A stretch of 64,000 nt of DNA. Origin: Ancrocorticia populi (lineage in GTDB: Bacteria > Actinomycetota > Actinomycetes > Actinomycetales > Actinomycetaceae). Within the stretch, counting starts at the first letter, position 1. Each line of letters opens with the position of its first letter. Positions 25,681 through 33,304 of the stretch are shown in pieces. A model generated the notes under the pieces. It was not told the DNA's origin. It was given only the letters and a program-made list of their open reading frames with translations, and searched no databases. The stretch covers positions 1 to 64,000 of the forward strand of contig NZ_QETB01000006.1 in assembly GCF_003123745.1 (NCBI RefSeq), given 5' to 3'. A program made the position numbers and the translations under genes.

Positions 25681-26229
25681 ATGACTTATCACCATGGTGA
25701 CTTGCGCCGTACGCTGCTCGACGCGGCCGCCGCATCGATCGCTCAATCGGGCGTGGCGAAGCTAAGCCTTCGTGCGCTCGCCAAAGACGCCAATGTGTCC
25801 AACGCTGCCCCGACGTATCACTTTGGCGACAAGGCTGGGCTCTTGACAGCGCTTGCCGCAGAGGGTTTTGAGTTGCTCGCAAAAGCAGTGTCTTTGCCGT
25901 CCCACCAAGGTCTTGTGGATATGGGTGTTTCGTATGTGGATTTTGCGCTCACCCATCCTTCACATTTCTTGGTGATGTTCCAGCCCAGCCTGCTGCGGGA
26001 TGGGGATGATGACCTCAATCTGGCTCAGCAACACGCACGAGCTGCGCTAGAGGCAGGCGTTCGAGACGCGCGTGACCACGGACCCGATGACCAAAGCTCC
26101 AGCCGGGCCGCTTGGTCTATCGTGCACGGTTTTGCCACCTTGGTACTAAGCGGTGCGATCACTGTGGCTGATCCGCTTGCCGAAGCTAGGCGTGTAGCTG
26201 CGCACTTGGATATAGACCAGCTTGAATGA
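25681..26229 (+). CDS. TetR-family transcriptional regulator
   Basis: The 182-residue protein opens MTYHHGDLRRTLLDAAAASI, and the DNA-binding part continues LSLRALAKDANVSNAAPTYH followed by FGDKAGLLTALAAEGF. The YHHGxLR start is typical of the TetR group with a WHG-type C-terminal domain. The C-terminal region (AAWSIVHGFATLVLSGAI) contains the WxxxHG motif of that group. It is divergent from the doxX-like gene, and the shared region carries candidate operators. The ligand is not known. Confidence 0.9.
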   Translation: MTYHHGDLRRTLLDAAAASIAQSGVAKLSLRALAKDANVSNAAPTYHFGDKAGLLTALAAEGFELLAKAVSLPSHQGLVDMGVSYVDFALTHPSHFLVMFQPSLLRDGDDDLNLAQQHARAALEAGVRDARDHGPDDQSSSRAAWSIVHGFATLVLSGAITVADPLAEARRVAAHLDIDQLE

Positions 26230-26278
26230 ATCGCGCGACTAAAGTATGTGAGGCATTGCCTGATACAAGGAGTGAGTT

Positions 26279-26956
26279 GTGACTGAAGAACCGTCGTCGT
26301 CTATAAAACTGCCCTCAGCAACCGCCTCAATTCTCTGGGGAACATGGATATGGCGGCTGCTGCTCACGGTAACGTCCGGCTACGGCTCCTGGCTCATGCT
26401 GGCGGACACCAGTTCATGGATCGATTTCGTGAAGCACATTTCGTATTTCACGGAGCTTTCCACCGTGATGATGTTCCTCGTCAGCCTTGGCTCAGTGATT
26501 CGGCCGTTTGTTACGCGCGGGACGTATCGGCATCGACTAGAGGGGAACTATGGTTGGTTCCGGGGCGTGGCCGCCTCAATGACGGTGCTGACCGGGATCG
26601 TTTACGCAACGTTGTTAGGGGCCGATTATCCGGATCTTTCAGGCAAGATTGCGCACATCGTTTGTCCGATTCTCATGGCACTGGACTGGTTCTTCGCTGG
26701 ACGCAATCAGATTCGGCTGCGCTGGTTCGTGCCGCTGACGTGGGCAATGATGCTGGTTCCCTATTTCTGGCTCTACTCCTGGAACGCGCACTATTTTGGA
26801 CGCCCGATGTATGACTTCCTCGACCCCACGTCAGGAGATTGGTGGCTCTGGGTGGGCGTCATGGTTGTGGTGTACATGGTGCTTAGCTATCTCCTCCTCT
26901 ATATCGGCAAAGCGCTCCGGCGCGCTCCTCGAAAAACTCATGTGAATTCCTTATAG
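26279..26956 (+). CDS. Pr6Pr family membrane protein
   Basis: The 225-residue protein starts at GTG behind AAGGAGTG. It shows six hydrophobic segments and the family pattern: FVKHISYFTELSTVMMFLVS, then FRGVAASMTVLTGIVYATLL, IAHIVCPILMALDWFFAG and YFWLYSWNAHYFGRPMYDFL. This conserved helix set, with YFT and HxxxPxxxxxDW, is that of the Pr6Pr (FAR-17a/AIG1-like) group of uncharacterised bacterial membrane proteins. It follows the TetR gene by about 50 bp on the same strand but probably has its own promoter. No substrate can be inferred. Confidence 0.7.
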   Translation: MTEEPSSSIKLPSATASILWGTWIWRLLLTVTSGYGSWLMLADTSSWIDFVKHISYFTELSTVMMFLVSLGSVIRPFVTRGTYRHRLEGNYGWFRGVAASMTVLTGIVYATLLGADYPDLSGKIAHIVCPILMALDWFFAGRNQIRLRWFVPLTWAMMLVPYFWLYSWNAHYFGRPMYDFLDPTSGDWWLWVGVMVVVYMVLSYLLLYIGKALRRAPRKTHVNSL

Positions 26957-27031
26957 CCCGCACAGTTTGAACACAGCCGGGGTTAGTTGAATCTTCTTGT
27001 AGTTAAGAAGTCCTCCAACGAAAGGAACACA

Positions 27032-28210
27032 ATGGGACGCTTCAAGAAACTTGCTCCGGCTGTACTGGCGGTGGGGGTGTTCCTAGGCGGATGCGCCGCA
27101 ACGGGGGCTACCTCTAGCGTGGACACGACAGTGGAATCGGCCACGACTTCGCAAACTTCTAGCACGGCCGAGGTTGCCTCCTCGGATTCCAGCTCAACTA
27201 GCAGGGATGTGGACTGGGACAGCTTGCAAACCACGGAGGTGACGCTCACCGATGATGGTCTGGATATTACGGAAGCGGGCACTTACATCCTGTCGGGTAG
27301 TACAACTGGCCAGGTCACGGTGAACACCGATGGTAATGTGCGAATCATCTTGAACGGTGCAACGATCGAAAGCTCGGATGGAGCCGCCATTCAGGTGGAT
27401 AACGCCGAACTCACGGTGCTCGAGCTGGCGGACGGAACCACCAACACGGTCTCGGACGCTTCAACGCGATCGGATGAAGAGATTGATGGAGCCATCTATT
27501 CCTCGGACGATCTGATCATCACCGGCACCGGCACGCTGGACGTCACCGCGAACTTCGCCGATGGCATCGTGGGCAAGGATGATCTGACAATCGAATCGGG
27601 GACGATCAACGTGACTAGCGCGGACGATGGCATCCGTGGCAAGGATTCCCTTGTGATCGGGGACGCGACTATCACGATCGATGCGGCCGGAGACGGCATG
27701 AAGGCATCCAACGATACGGATCTGGGTGAGGGTGTCCTCTCCATCACGGGCGGCGACATTACGATCACCTCGGGTGATGACGCGATTAAGGCTGAGCAGG
27801 AACTCAATATCAGCGGCGGGACGATCAACATCGAAGAATCGGTGGAAGGAATCGAGGCGCCAGTGGTCACGATTGACGGCGGGGACATCACGATTTATGC
27901 CACGGATGATGGGATCAACGCCTCGGCCTCGGACATCATTACTGACGGATTGTCCATCACGATCAACGATGGGAACCTGTCCATCACGATGGCAGAGGGC
28001 GATACGGATGCTCTCGATAGCAACGGCGATCTGACGATCAACGGTGGAACGGTGGATATCACCGCACAGTTTGCCTTTGATTTTGAAGGAACGGCGGAGC
28101 TGAACGGCGGTACCGTTACCGTGAACGGCGAGGAAGTCACTGAGATTACCGAGTCCATGCAGATGGGTGGCGGCGAAGGTGGTCAAGGCGGAGGCCCCGG
28201 AGGCTTCTGA
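27032..28210 (+). CDS. Secreted beta-helix lipoprotein, carbohydrate-binding domain (DUF4353-like)
   Basis: The 392-residue protein starts at ATG 27032 (MGRFKKLAPAVLAVG) behind GAAAGGA, with a signal peptide ending in the lipobox FLGGC. A Ser/Thr-rich linker follows, then from about residue 70 a run of short repeats with DG, DDG and G-G turns, for example TLDVTANFADGIVGKDDLTI and TINVTSADDGIRGKDSLVI. This is the right-handed parallel beta-helix pattern of DUF4353. The C-terminus is glycine-rich (GGGEGGQGGGPGGF). It is likely anchored on the outside of the membrane and may bind glycans or take part in adhesion or spore-coat-like assemblies. Ligand unknown. Confidence 0.85.
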   Translation: MGRFKKLAPAVLAVGVFLGGCAATGATSSVDTTVESATTSQTSSTAEVASSDSSSTSRDVDWDSLQTTEVTLTDDGLDITEAGTYILSGSTTGQVTVNTDGNVRIILNGATIESSDGAAIQVDNAELTVLELADGTTNTVSDASTRSDEEIDGAIYSSDDLIITGTGTLDVTANFADGIVGKDDLTIESGTINVTSADDGIRGKDSLVIGDATITIDAAGDGMKASNDTDLGEGVLSITGGDITITSGDDAIKAEQELNISGGTINIEESVEGIEAPVVTIDGGDITIYATDDGINASASDIITDGLSITINDGNLSITMAEGDTDALDSNGDLTINGGTVDITAQFAFDFEGTAELNGGTVTVNGEEVTEITESMQMGGGEGGQGGGPGGF

Positions 28211-28299
28211 TTCATCTGGTGGCGTGAGATATTGTTGCCCGCCGCCTCTCGTTCCCTATAGTTAATGCGAACCTATCGGAGTCTTCTCAAGGAGAACAC

Positions 28300-28806
28300 G
28301 TGGAGATCAGGGATGCAGTAGCTGAGGATTCCCGCGGAATCACTGCCATCTACAACGATGCTGTGCTCAACGGACGCGCGATCTGGAATGAGAGAGCGGT
28401 GGGCGTTGCCAACCGTGCCCAATGGATCGAAGATCATCGCAGTGCGGACCTTCCAGTGTTTGTGGCGGTGGAAGGCGATACCGTGCTTGGCTACGCCAGC
28501 TACGGGCCGTATCGGGACTTTGATGGATACCGTCAAACGGTGGAGAACTCGGTTTACATCCGCGAGGGGCAGCGGGGTAAGGGCGTTGGTCAGGCTCTCA
28601 TGGCCGCCTTGATTGATCACGCCCGCACCCACGGTAAGCACGTCATAGTGGCTGCAATCGAGGCGTCCAATACCGGATCGATCGCCCTACATGAGAAGCT
28701 GGGGTTCGAGCGCGTGGGGCTTCTTAAAGAGGTGGGTAGCAAATTCGGGGCGTGGCTGGACTTGGTGTTTCTCCAGCTCATCCTTGAGGAGGAAGCTCCA
28801 CAGTGA
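28300..28806 (+). CDS. GNAT N-acetyltransferase, phosphinothricin acetyltransferase-like
   Basis: The 168-residue protein begins at GTG (VEIRDAVAED) behind AAGGAG. It has VENSVYIREGQRGKGVGQAL with the acetyl-CoA pyrophosphate loop and HVIVAAIEASNTGSIALHEK followed by LGFERVGLLKEVGSKFG, the classic order of the Pat/Bar/YncA group. Members acetylate amino acid-like toxins such as methionine sulfoximine or phosphinothricin; natural substrates are often unknown. Its end overlaps the convergent GntR gene by 29 bp. Confidence 0.9.
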   Translation: MEIRDAVAEDSRGITAIYNDAVLNGRAIWNERAVGVANRAQWIEDHRSADLPVFVAVEGDTVLGYASYGPYRDFDGYRQTVENSVYIREGQRGKGVGQALMAALIDHARTHGKHVIVAAIEASNTGSIALHEKLGFERVGLLKEVGSKFGAWLDLVFLQLILEEEAPQ

Positions 28807-29515
28807 ACTGGGCGGTAATGCTGTAACGCTCGGGAACGTACCGGCTCTCCGTCCATTCGATCGGGGTGCCGTGGGGGTCGCGGATCAGGCGGCGCTCCAC
28901 AACTAAGGGAGAGCTGGCATCGAGACCAAGATGCTTGGCATCGGTCTGAGTGGCTCCCTCGGCCGTAATAGTGGATGTTCCTTGGCTCGGGACCGCTCCC
29001 TCAGCTATCAGTGCTGAGTGAAGCGAACCCGTGTCTAGGTCGGTCTCCAAGACCCCTGCGAATTTTGCCGGGAGAGTGTTGAGATCCAGCACGAGGGGAA
29101 CATCGTCTGCCTTACGCAGGCGCAGGATGTTTAGCACCTCGCTCCCCGGCTCCAAGTACAGCATTTGAAGCTGCGTTTTGGTGCCGGGAGCGATCTCCGC
29201 AGAAATAAGCACCGAGGACGGGGCAAGCCCCTTTGCCCGCATCTCGGCGTTGAAGCCTAGAAGGTTGGAAAGTTGCCTGTCCACAACCGGCGGAGACACG
29301 AACGTTCCTCGTCCGGGTTCCCGATACACGAGTCCATCGTTCACAAGCTCTTGGACAGCCGCACGGGCAGTCATCCGGCTGACTCCGAACTCCGAACATA
29401 GCTCGGCGTCACTCGGCAGGGAGTCGTGCGGGTGGAGCTTTCCCGCCCTGGCGCGGAGCGCCTGAGCGATCTCGAAGTATCGAGGTGCGAAGGTGCGCGT
29501 TGGGTCAGACACCAC
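28778..29515 (-). CDS. GntR-family (HutC subfamily, UTRA domain) regulator
   Basis: The 245-residue protein has an N-terminal winged helix: YFEIAQALRARAGKLHPHDS followed by LPSDAELCSEFGVSRMTARA and VYREPGRGTFVSPP. The UTRA effector domain spans about residues 90-240, with LNILRLRKADDVPLVLDLNT and PLVVERRLIRDPHGTPIEW. UTRA proteins bind sugar phosphates, amino sugars or histidine-related ligands. The neighbouring class II aldolase gene on the same strand has a GTCTATAC site upstream, which fits HutC-type recognition. It probably controls a sugar phosphate pathway. It overlaps the convergent acetyltransferase gene by 29 bp. Confidence 0.9.
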   Translation of the reverse strand: MVSDPTRTFAPRYFEIAQALRARAGKLHPHDSLPSDAELCSEFGVSRMTARAAVQELVNDGLVYREPGRGTFVSPPVVDRQLSNLLGFNAEMRAKGLAPSSVLISAEIAPGTKTQLQMLYLEPGSEVLNILRLRKADDVPLVLDLNTLPAKFAGVLETDLDTGSLHSALIAEGAVPSQGTSTITAEGATQTDAKHLGLDASSPLVVERRLIRDPHGTPIEWTESRYVPERYSITAQFTVELPPQG

Positions 29516-29576
29516 GGCGATCTCCCATTCTTTAGAGTGATCCAGATTTATTTGAGAACGTTTAGCAGCTTCAAGC

Positions 29577-30431
29577 TTAGTTCTTGTTGTAGAGGCACTT
29601 GACCAATTCGCTGAGGTCGCGCTCCACAGCTTCCTGAGCCGCCACCGTTACAGGTGCCATCACGTACGTGTCCGGTTCGTCGGCTAGGAACTTCTTGACG
29701 CCTTCGAGTGCGGCCTTATCCGCGTATGTGTAGTAATTGATCTTCTGAACGCCGCGCGAGATGCAGGAACGGTATTCTTCGGTGGCAAGTCCGGAACCAC
29801 CGTGCATCACGATGGGCACGCCGGTGGCCTTGCGGAGCTCGACGATCAGATCGTAGTCCAGCTTTGGCTCGGCCTTGTACAGACCATGGACCGTGCCAAA
29901 TGAGCAAGCCAGAGCATCTACGCCCGTACGTGAAACGAAGTCCGCGGCGAGCTGCGGATCTGTGTAGAGCGCGCGATCACCGATCCCTGTGGTGGAGTCC
30001 TTGCCGTCCTCGCGCCCTGGCATGACGCCAAGTTCTGCCTCAACGTTAGCGCCATACTGCTTGGCTAGTTTCACGGCTTCTTTCGTGATCGCCAGATTCT
30101 CTTCGTAGGGCAGCCGGGAGCCATCGTACATCGCCGAGTTGAAGCCAACTTCGAACCCACGCTTGATAAATTCGATTGATTCGCCGTGATCTACGTGCAC
30201 CACCAGCTTCGCGCTGGATCGCTTGGCCAGTGCCACCATCGCTGAGCCGATATTTTCGATCGAGTTCACCGGATCATGCACTTCGGCGTGCGCGAGGATG
30301 AGGGGAACATCGAAACGTTCTGCAACGTTGATGGCTGCTACGAGCATTTCAAAGGTGGGGGTGTTAATCGCGGCAATCCCGCAATTGTTTTCTTCGCCGT
30401 ATGCGAGCGCTTCCTTGAGGCTGATGAGCAT
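29577..30431 (-). CDS. Class II fructose/tagatose-bisphosphate aldolase family protein
   Basis: The 284-residue protein contains the zinc ligands in VVHVDHGESIEFI and GTVHGLYK plus VMHGGSGLA, and the catalytic region AELGVMPGRED. It starts MLISLKEALAYGEENNCGIA at the ATG 30431, which follows GAAGGAG; the in-frame ATG at 30458 lacks such a site. Sequence features resemble the KbaY/GatY (tagatose-1,6-bisphosphate) and fructose-bisphosphate members, which this reading cannot separate. A separate class I FBP aldolase at 36.3-37.2 kb suggests that this one serves a sugar branch. It lies about 60 bp upstream of the GntR gene, its likely regulator. Confidence 0.9.
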   Translation of the reverse strand: MLISLKEALAYGEENNCGIAAINTPTFEMLVAAINVAERFDVPLILAHAEVHDPVNSIENIGSAMVALAKRSSAKLVVHVDHGESIEFIKRGFEVGFNSAMYDGSRLPYEENLAITKEAVKLAKQYGANVEAELGVMPGREDGKDSTTGIGDRALYTDPQLAADFVSRTGVDALACSFGTVHGLYKAEPKLDYDLIVELRKATGVPIVMHGGSGLATEEYRSCISRGVQKINYYTYADKAALEGVKKFLADEPDTYVMAPVTVAAQEAVERDLSELVKCLYNKN

Positions 30432-30502
30432 CCTGTTCTCCTTCGATATGACGTCCATGGCACCGAGTTCTTGATATAGATTACACGCCCTTTTGACTAG
30501 AT

Positions 30503-30510
30503 GTCTATAC
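30503..30510 (-). promoter_or_regulatory. HutC/GntR-type operator half-sites (GTCTATAC)
   Basis: GTCTATAC matches the GTxTAxAC core described for HutC-type GntR regulators. It lies about 75 bp before the aldolase start and in the divergent region shared with the siderophore-interacting gene. Confidence 0.45.
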
Positions 30511-30543
30511 AGATAAAGGAGCGGTTGAGGTTGGGCGTGAGAT

Positions 30544-30567
30544 TTATGTAAGGTGTGCCTTACTTAA
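30544..30567. promoter_or_regulatory. DtxR/IdeR-like iron box
   Basis: TAAGGTGTGCCTTA (30549-30562) is an inverted repeat, TAAGG-TGTG-CCTTA, flanked by TTA on the left and TTAA on the right, as in the TTAGGTTAGGCTAACCTAA-type DtxR consensus. It lies just upstream of the siderophore-interacting gene, so iron-dependent repression is expected. Confidence 0.6.
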
Positions 30568-30582
30568 ATGCTAGGAGCGGAA

Positions 30583-31377
30583 ATGGGATTCAAGGAAGCA
30601 CGAAAGGGAAGCGGCCTGTATACCGCGGAAGTTGTCCGGTCCGAGCGGGTGACGCCCAACATGGTTCGAGTAACTGTGGCCGGTCCCGACATGGGGAAGT
30701 TACCCCGCCGGGGGTTTGACCACTGGTTCCGCCTGTTCGTACCGCGCCTTGATGGACCAACCGACTTTTCTCAGATACCTTCGCGCCTAGCTACCGGCTC
30801 CTACATGAAGTACATCGCCCAGTCGAAGTCTGAGACCCGGCCAATCATGCGCAACTACACCGTGCGCAACCATCGTCCGGAGTCAGGAGAGATGGACATC
30901 GATTTCGTGGCTCACGGGGACGAAGGTGCGGCAGGGGCGTGGGCTCAGCAGGCCAGCGCCGGTGAGCAGATTGCCCTGGTTGATCAGGGATGCGGTTTTG
31001 ATCTTCCAGAGGCATGTGATTTCTATCTGCTGGCTGGGGACGAATCGGCGCTGCCAGCCATTCTTGGGATTCTGCGCGACCTTCCGGCCGATGCCGTTGG
31101 GTTGGCGCTGATCGAGATACCAGAGGATGGGGACGTCCAAGCGGCCGAAGGGCCGGAGGGAGTTGAGGTGCGGTGGATCACGCGCGACGATCACTCCATT
31201 CCGGCTGGTAGCCTCGCCCTCTACCAGCTGTGCGAATTTACCCCGCAGAATCCCGAGTCGCTTTTTGCCTATGTGGTGGGGGAGCGCAAGCTTGCCACCG
31301 AGGGACGGCGCCATTTGGTCCGGGCGGGCGTTCCGAAGAGCCGGATCAGTTTCGTTGGGTACTGGCGCGCGGATTAG
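30583..31377 (+). CDS. Siderophore-interacting protein (FAD-dependent ferric siderophore reductase)
   Basis: The 264-residue protein has the SIP family arrangement: a beta-barrel FAD site with RPIMRNYTVRNHRPE and FVAHGDEGAAGAWAQQASAG, then FYLLAGDESALPAILGILRD for the pyridine nucleotide site, and VGYWRAD at the C-terminus. It reduces ferric siderophores in the cytoplasm. The ATG at 30583 follows AGGAG; the ATG at 30568 lies at the edge of an iron box and has no site. Placement downstream of a DtxR-like box points to iron-dependent control. Confidence 0.93.
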   Translation: MGFKEARKGSGLYTAEVVRSERVTPNMVRVTVAGPDMGKLPRRGFDHWFRLFVPRLDGPTDFSQIPSRLATGSYMKYIAQSKSETRPIMRNYTVRNHRPESGEMDIDFVAHGDEGAAGAWAQQASAGEQIALVDQGCGFDLPEACDFYLLAGDESALPAILGILRDLPADAVGLALIEIPEDGDVQAAEGPEGVEVRWITRDDHSIPAGSLALYQLCEFTPQNPESLFAYVVGERKLATEGRRHLVRAGVPKSRISFVGYWRAD

Positions 31378-31432
31378 GGCTCGCGACATCGTTACCGAGC
31401 CAACTCCCAGCGCCAGCTGAGATAATCACAGC

Positions 31433-32155
31433 ATGGATTTATGGCGCGAGTTTGCAACTCGGCTAGAGGACAGCGTCCGCGGTTTTGTTGTTCCCGATAG
31501 CCCGTGGCTCCTGACGGGAATCGTGGCGGCAGCAGTGATTGTGATGGTGCCCTTTATCTGGCGGCACCTACGCCAGATTGTCACTGTGGTTCATGAACTC
31601 GGCCACGCGGTGGTAGGTGTGGCCTGCGGGCGTTCCTTCACCGGCTTTGTGGTGAACTCGGATATGTCCGGGCACACGCTGACAACCGGGAAGTCCCGGG
31701 GCATTGGGCTAATTCTTACGATGTATGCGGGTTATCCCATGCCTGCGATCGTGGGCGGCGCAATCCTCTTTGCGGCACTGAGCGGGCGGGCAGGACTTGT
31801 TTTGGTGATCGCTTTTGTCCTGATGGTTGTGGCACTCATTCGGTCGAAATCCGGCTATACGGTGGTTATCCTGCTCCTTCTGCTGGTTGGAACCGGGTGG
31901 GTGTGGTGGACGAACGATCCCGAGCTTTCGGCCACTGTGGTCTCAGCTGTGGGAATCATCCTGTTGGTGGGGGCATGGCGGCAATTTGGATCTGTGGTGA
32001 TGAGCGGTGGCCGTCAGTCAGATCCCGCCCAGTTGGCGCGTATCACACCGCTGCCAACGTTCTTCTGGAATCTGTTGATGCTTGTGCCGATCGGACTGGC
32101 GTCCTGGTGGGCAGCTGGCGAACTAATTCCGGTGATTCAAGGCGTTGTATCGTAG
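31433..32155 (+). CDS. M50-type (site-2-like) integral membrane metallopeptidase homologue
   Basis: The 240-residue protein has several membrane segments and HELGH in VVHELGHAVVGVACGRSF, the zinc site of M50B-like membrane proteins. The pattern MYAGYPMPAIVGGAILFAAL matches the second conserved membrane motif. M50-type peptidases cut proteins inside the membrane, but this small variant is uncharacterised. The start codon lies 7 nt after GATAAT, so the message may be leaderless. The gluthathione peroxidase follows 19 bp downstream on the same strand and may be cotranscribed. Confidence 0.8.
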   Translation: MDLWREFATRLEDSVRGFVVPDSPWLLTGIVAAAVIVMVPFIWRHLRQIVTVVHELGHAVVGVACGRSFTGFVVNSDMSGHTLTTGKSRGIGLILTMYAGYPMPAIVGGAILFAALSGRAGLVLVIAFVLMVVALIRSKSGYTVVILLLLLVGTGWVWWTNDPELSATVVSAVGIILLVGAWRQFGSVVMSGGRQSDPAQLARITPLPTFFWNLLMLVPIGLASWWAAGELIPVIQGVVS

Positions 32156-32174
32156 GTGAACAAAGGAGACCGAA

Positions 32175-32666
32175 ATGACTTTAAACAACATAGCTATCAA
32201 CACGTTGGCAGAAGAGCCCACAACCTTTGGCCAGATCGCCGATGGCAAGGTGGCTCTCGTGGTGAATGTGGCTTCCCGCTGTGGGCTCGCTCCGCAATAC
32301 GAGCAGTTAGAACAGCTGCAGCGCACATATGGCGAGCGAAACTTCACCGTGATCGGGGTGCCGTCCAACCAGTTCCATCAGGAGCACAAGAATGCTGAGG
32401 ATATCGCGCAGTACTGCTCGGCTACTTGGGGAGTGACGTTCCCGATGACGGAGCGAGTCAAGGTAAATGGCTCTGGCGCTCACCCGCTCTACAAGGAGCT
32501 CACTCAGGCGGAGGATGCCTCTGGCAAGGCGGGCAGGATCAAGTGGAACTTTGAGAAGTTCCTCGTCCATCCGGACGGCCGCATCAAGCGCTTCCGTCCC
32601 ACCACCAAGCCGGATGATCCCGCCGTTATCGCTGCGATTGAGGAATGGGTAGCTCCGGCCCAATAA
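32175..32666 (+). CDS. Glutathione peroxidase-family peroxidase
   Basis: The 163-residue protein contains VNVASRCGLAPQYEQLEQL with the peroxidatic cysteine, GVPSNQFHQ with the catalytic glutamine, and IKWNFEKFLVHPDG with the Trp and Asn. In bacteria without glutathione these enzymes are usually reduced by thioredoxin; that applies here by inference. RBS AAAGGAG is present before the ATG at 32175. Its end overlaps the convergent TetR gene by 41 bp. Confidence 0.93.
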   Translation: MTLNNIAINTLAEEPTTFGQIADGKVALVVNVASRCGLAPQYEQLEQLQRTYGERNFTVIGVPSNQFHQEHKNAEDIAQYCSATWGVTFPMTERVKVNGSGAHPLYKELTQAEDASGKAGRIKWNFEKFLVHPDGRIKRFRPTTKPDDPAVIAAIEEWVAPAQ

Positions 32667-33228
32667 CTGCATCGATGAGGCGAATGGCGTCCTCCTCCGA
32701 GGGTGGAGTGCGGCTGAGGGCCCGCAGTACCACGGCCCCGATTAGTGCCTCGGCTATCTCGTCAAAGGGAGCGCCCTCATACAGGTTCTGTCCTTGACCG
32801 ATGCCTGCCTCAAGGCGTCCGGTCACAGAATCCGTGCCGATAAGGCTTTCGCGAATCCGAGAGCCTATTTGCGGGTTTTCCGCCGCACCAGAGATAAGGG
32901 AACGGAGCATCCCCTCCGTTTCCGGTTCGGCGATGATCCGGAAGATCTCCGTGAGCCATTGGCGCAGATCCTCACGAATTTCGCCCGTGTCGGGAAGCGT
33001 CAGACGGTCGGGTAGCAGCATCCCAGCAACTAAGCACTCAGCCACAAGATCGCCTTTGGAACTCCACCAGCGGTAGATGGTCTGCTTCCCAACGTGAGCT
33101 TCGTGAGCGATGCCCTCAATAGTCAACCTGTCATAGCCTTCACGGGCAAACAGCATTGCGGTGGCTTCCAGAATTGCTTGGTGCGTGTTTTCGTTGCGGA
33201 CGGGACCGCTTCGTGTCCTCATTCTCAT
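32626..33228 (-). CDS. TetR-family repressor, likely controlling the MMPL transporter
   Basis: The 200-residue protein has a canonical N-terminal domain: HQAILEATAMLFAREGYDRL then TIEGIAHEAHVGKQTIYRWW and SSKGDLVAECLVAGM. The C-terminal domain belongs to the broad TetR C-terminal group (LRQWLTEIFRIIAEPETEGM). It is divergent from the MMPL transporter across 76 bp holding a GAGACGGTGCGTCTT palindrome, the likely operator for both. The inducer is unknown. Confidence 0.9.
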   Translation of the reverse strand: MRMRTRSGPVRNENTHQAILEATAMLFAREGYDRLTIEGIAHEAHVGKQTIYRWWSSKGDLVAECLVAGMLLPDRLTLPDTGEIREDLRQWLTEIFRIIAEPETEGMLRSLISGAAENPQIGSRIRESLIGTDSVTGRLEAGIGQGQNLYEGAPFDEIAEALIGAVVLRALSRTPPSEEDAIRLIDAVIGPELPIPQSQR

Positions 33229-33247
33229 ATCCTACATTGCATAGACG

Positions 33248-33260
33248 AGACGGTGCGTCT
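33248..33260. promoter_or_regulatory. Palindromic operator between tetR and the MMPL gene
   Basis: AGACGGTGCGTCT is a 13-bp inverted repeat (AGACG-GTG-CGTCT) extending to GAGACG..CGTCTT. It lies in the short divergent region, 45 bp before the transporter start. Confidence 0.6.
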
Positions 33261-33304
33261 TACGATTGGGAGGCAACACCGCACGATTAGAAAGCCGACT
33301 TATC

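Noticed and set aside
27461-28186. 241-residue open frame antisense to the beta-helix lipoprotein
   Set aside because: Follows the repeat structure of the real gene and has no domain.
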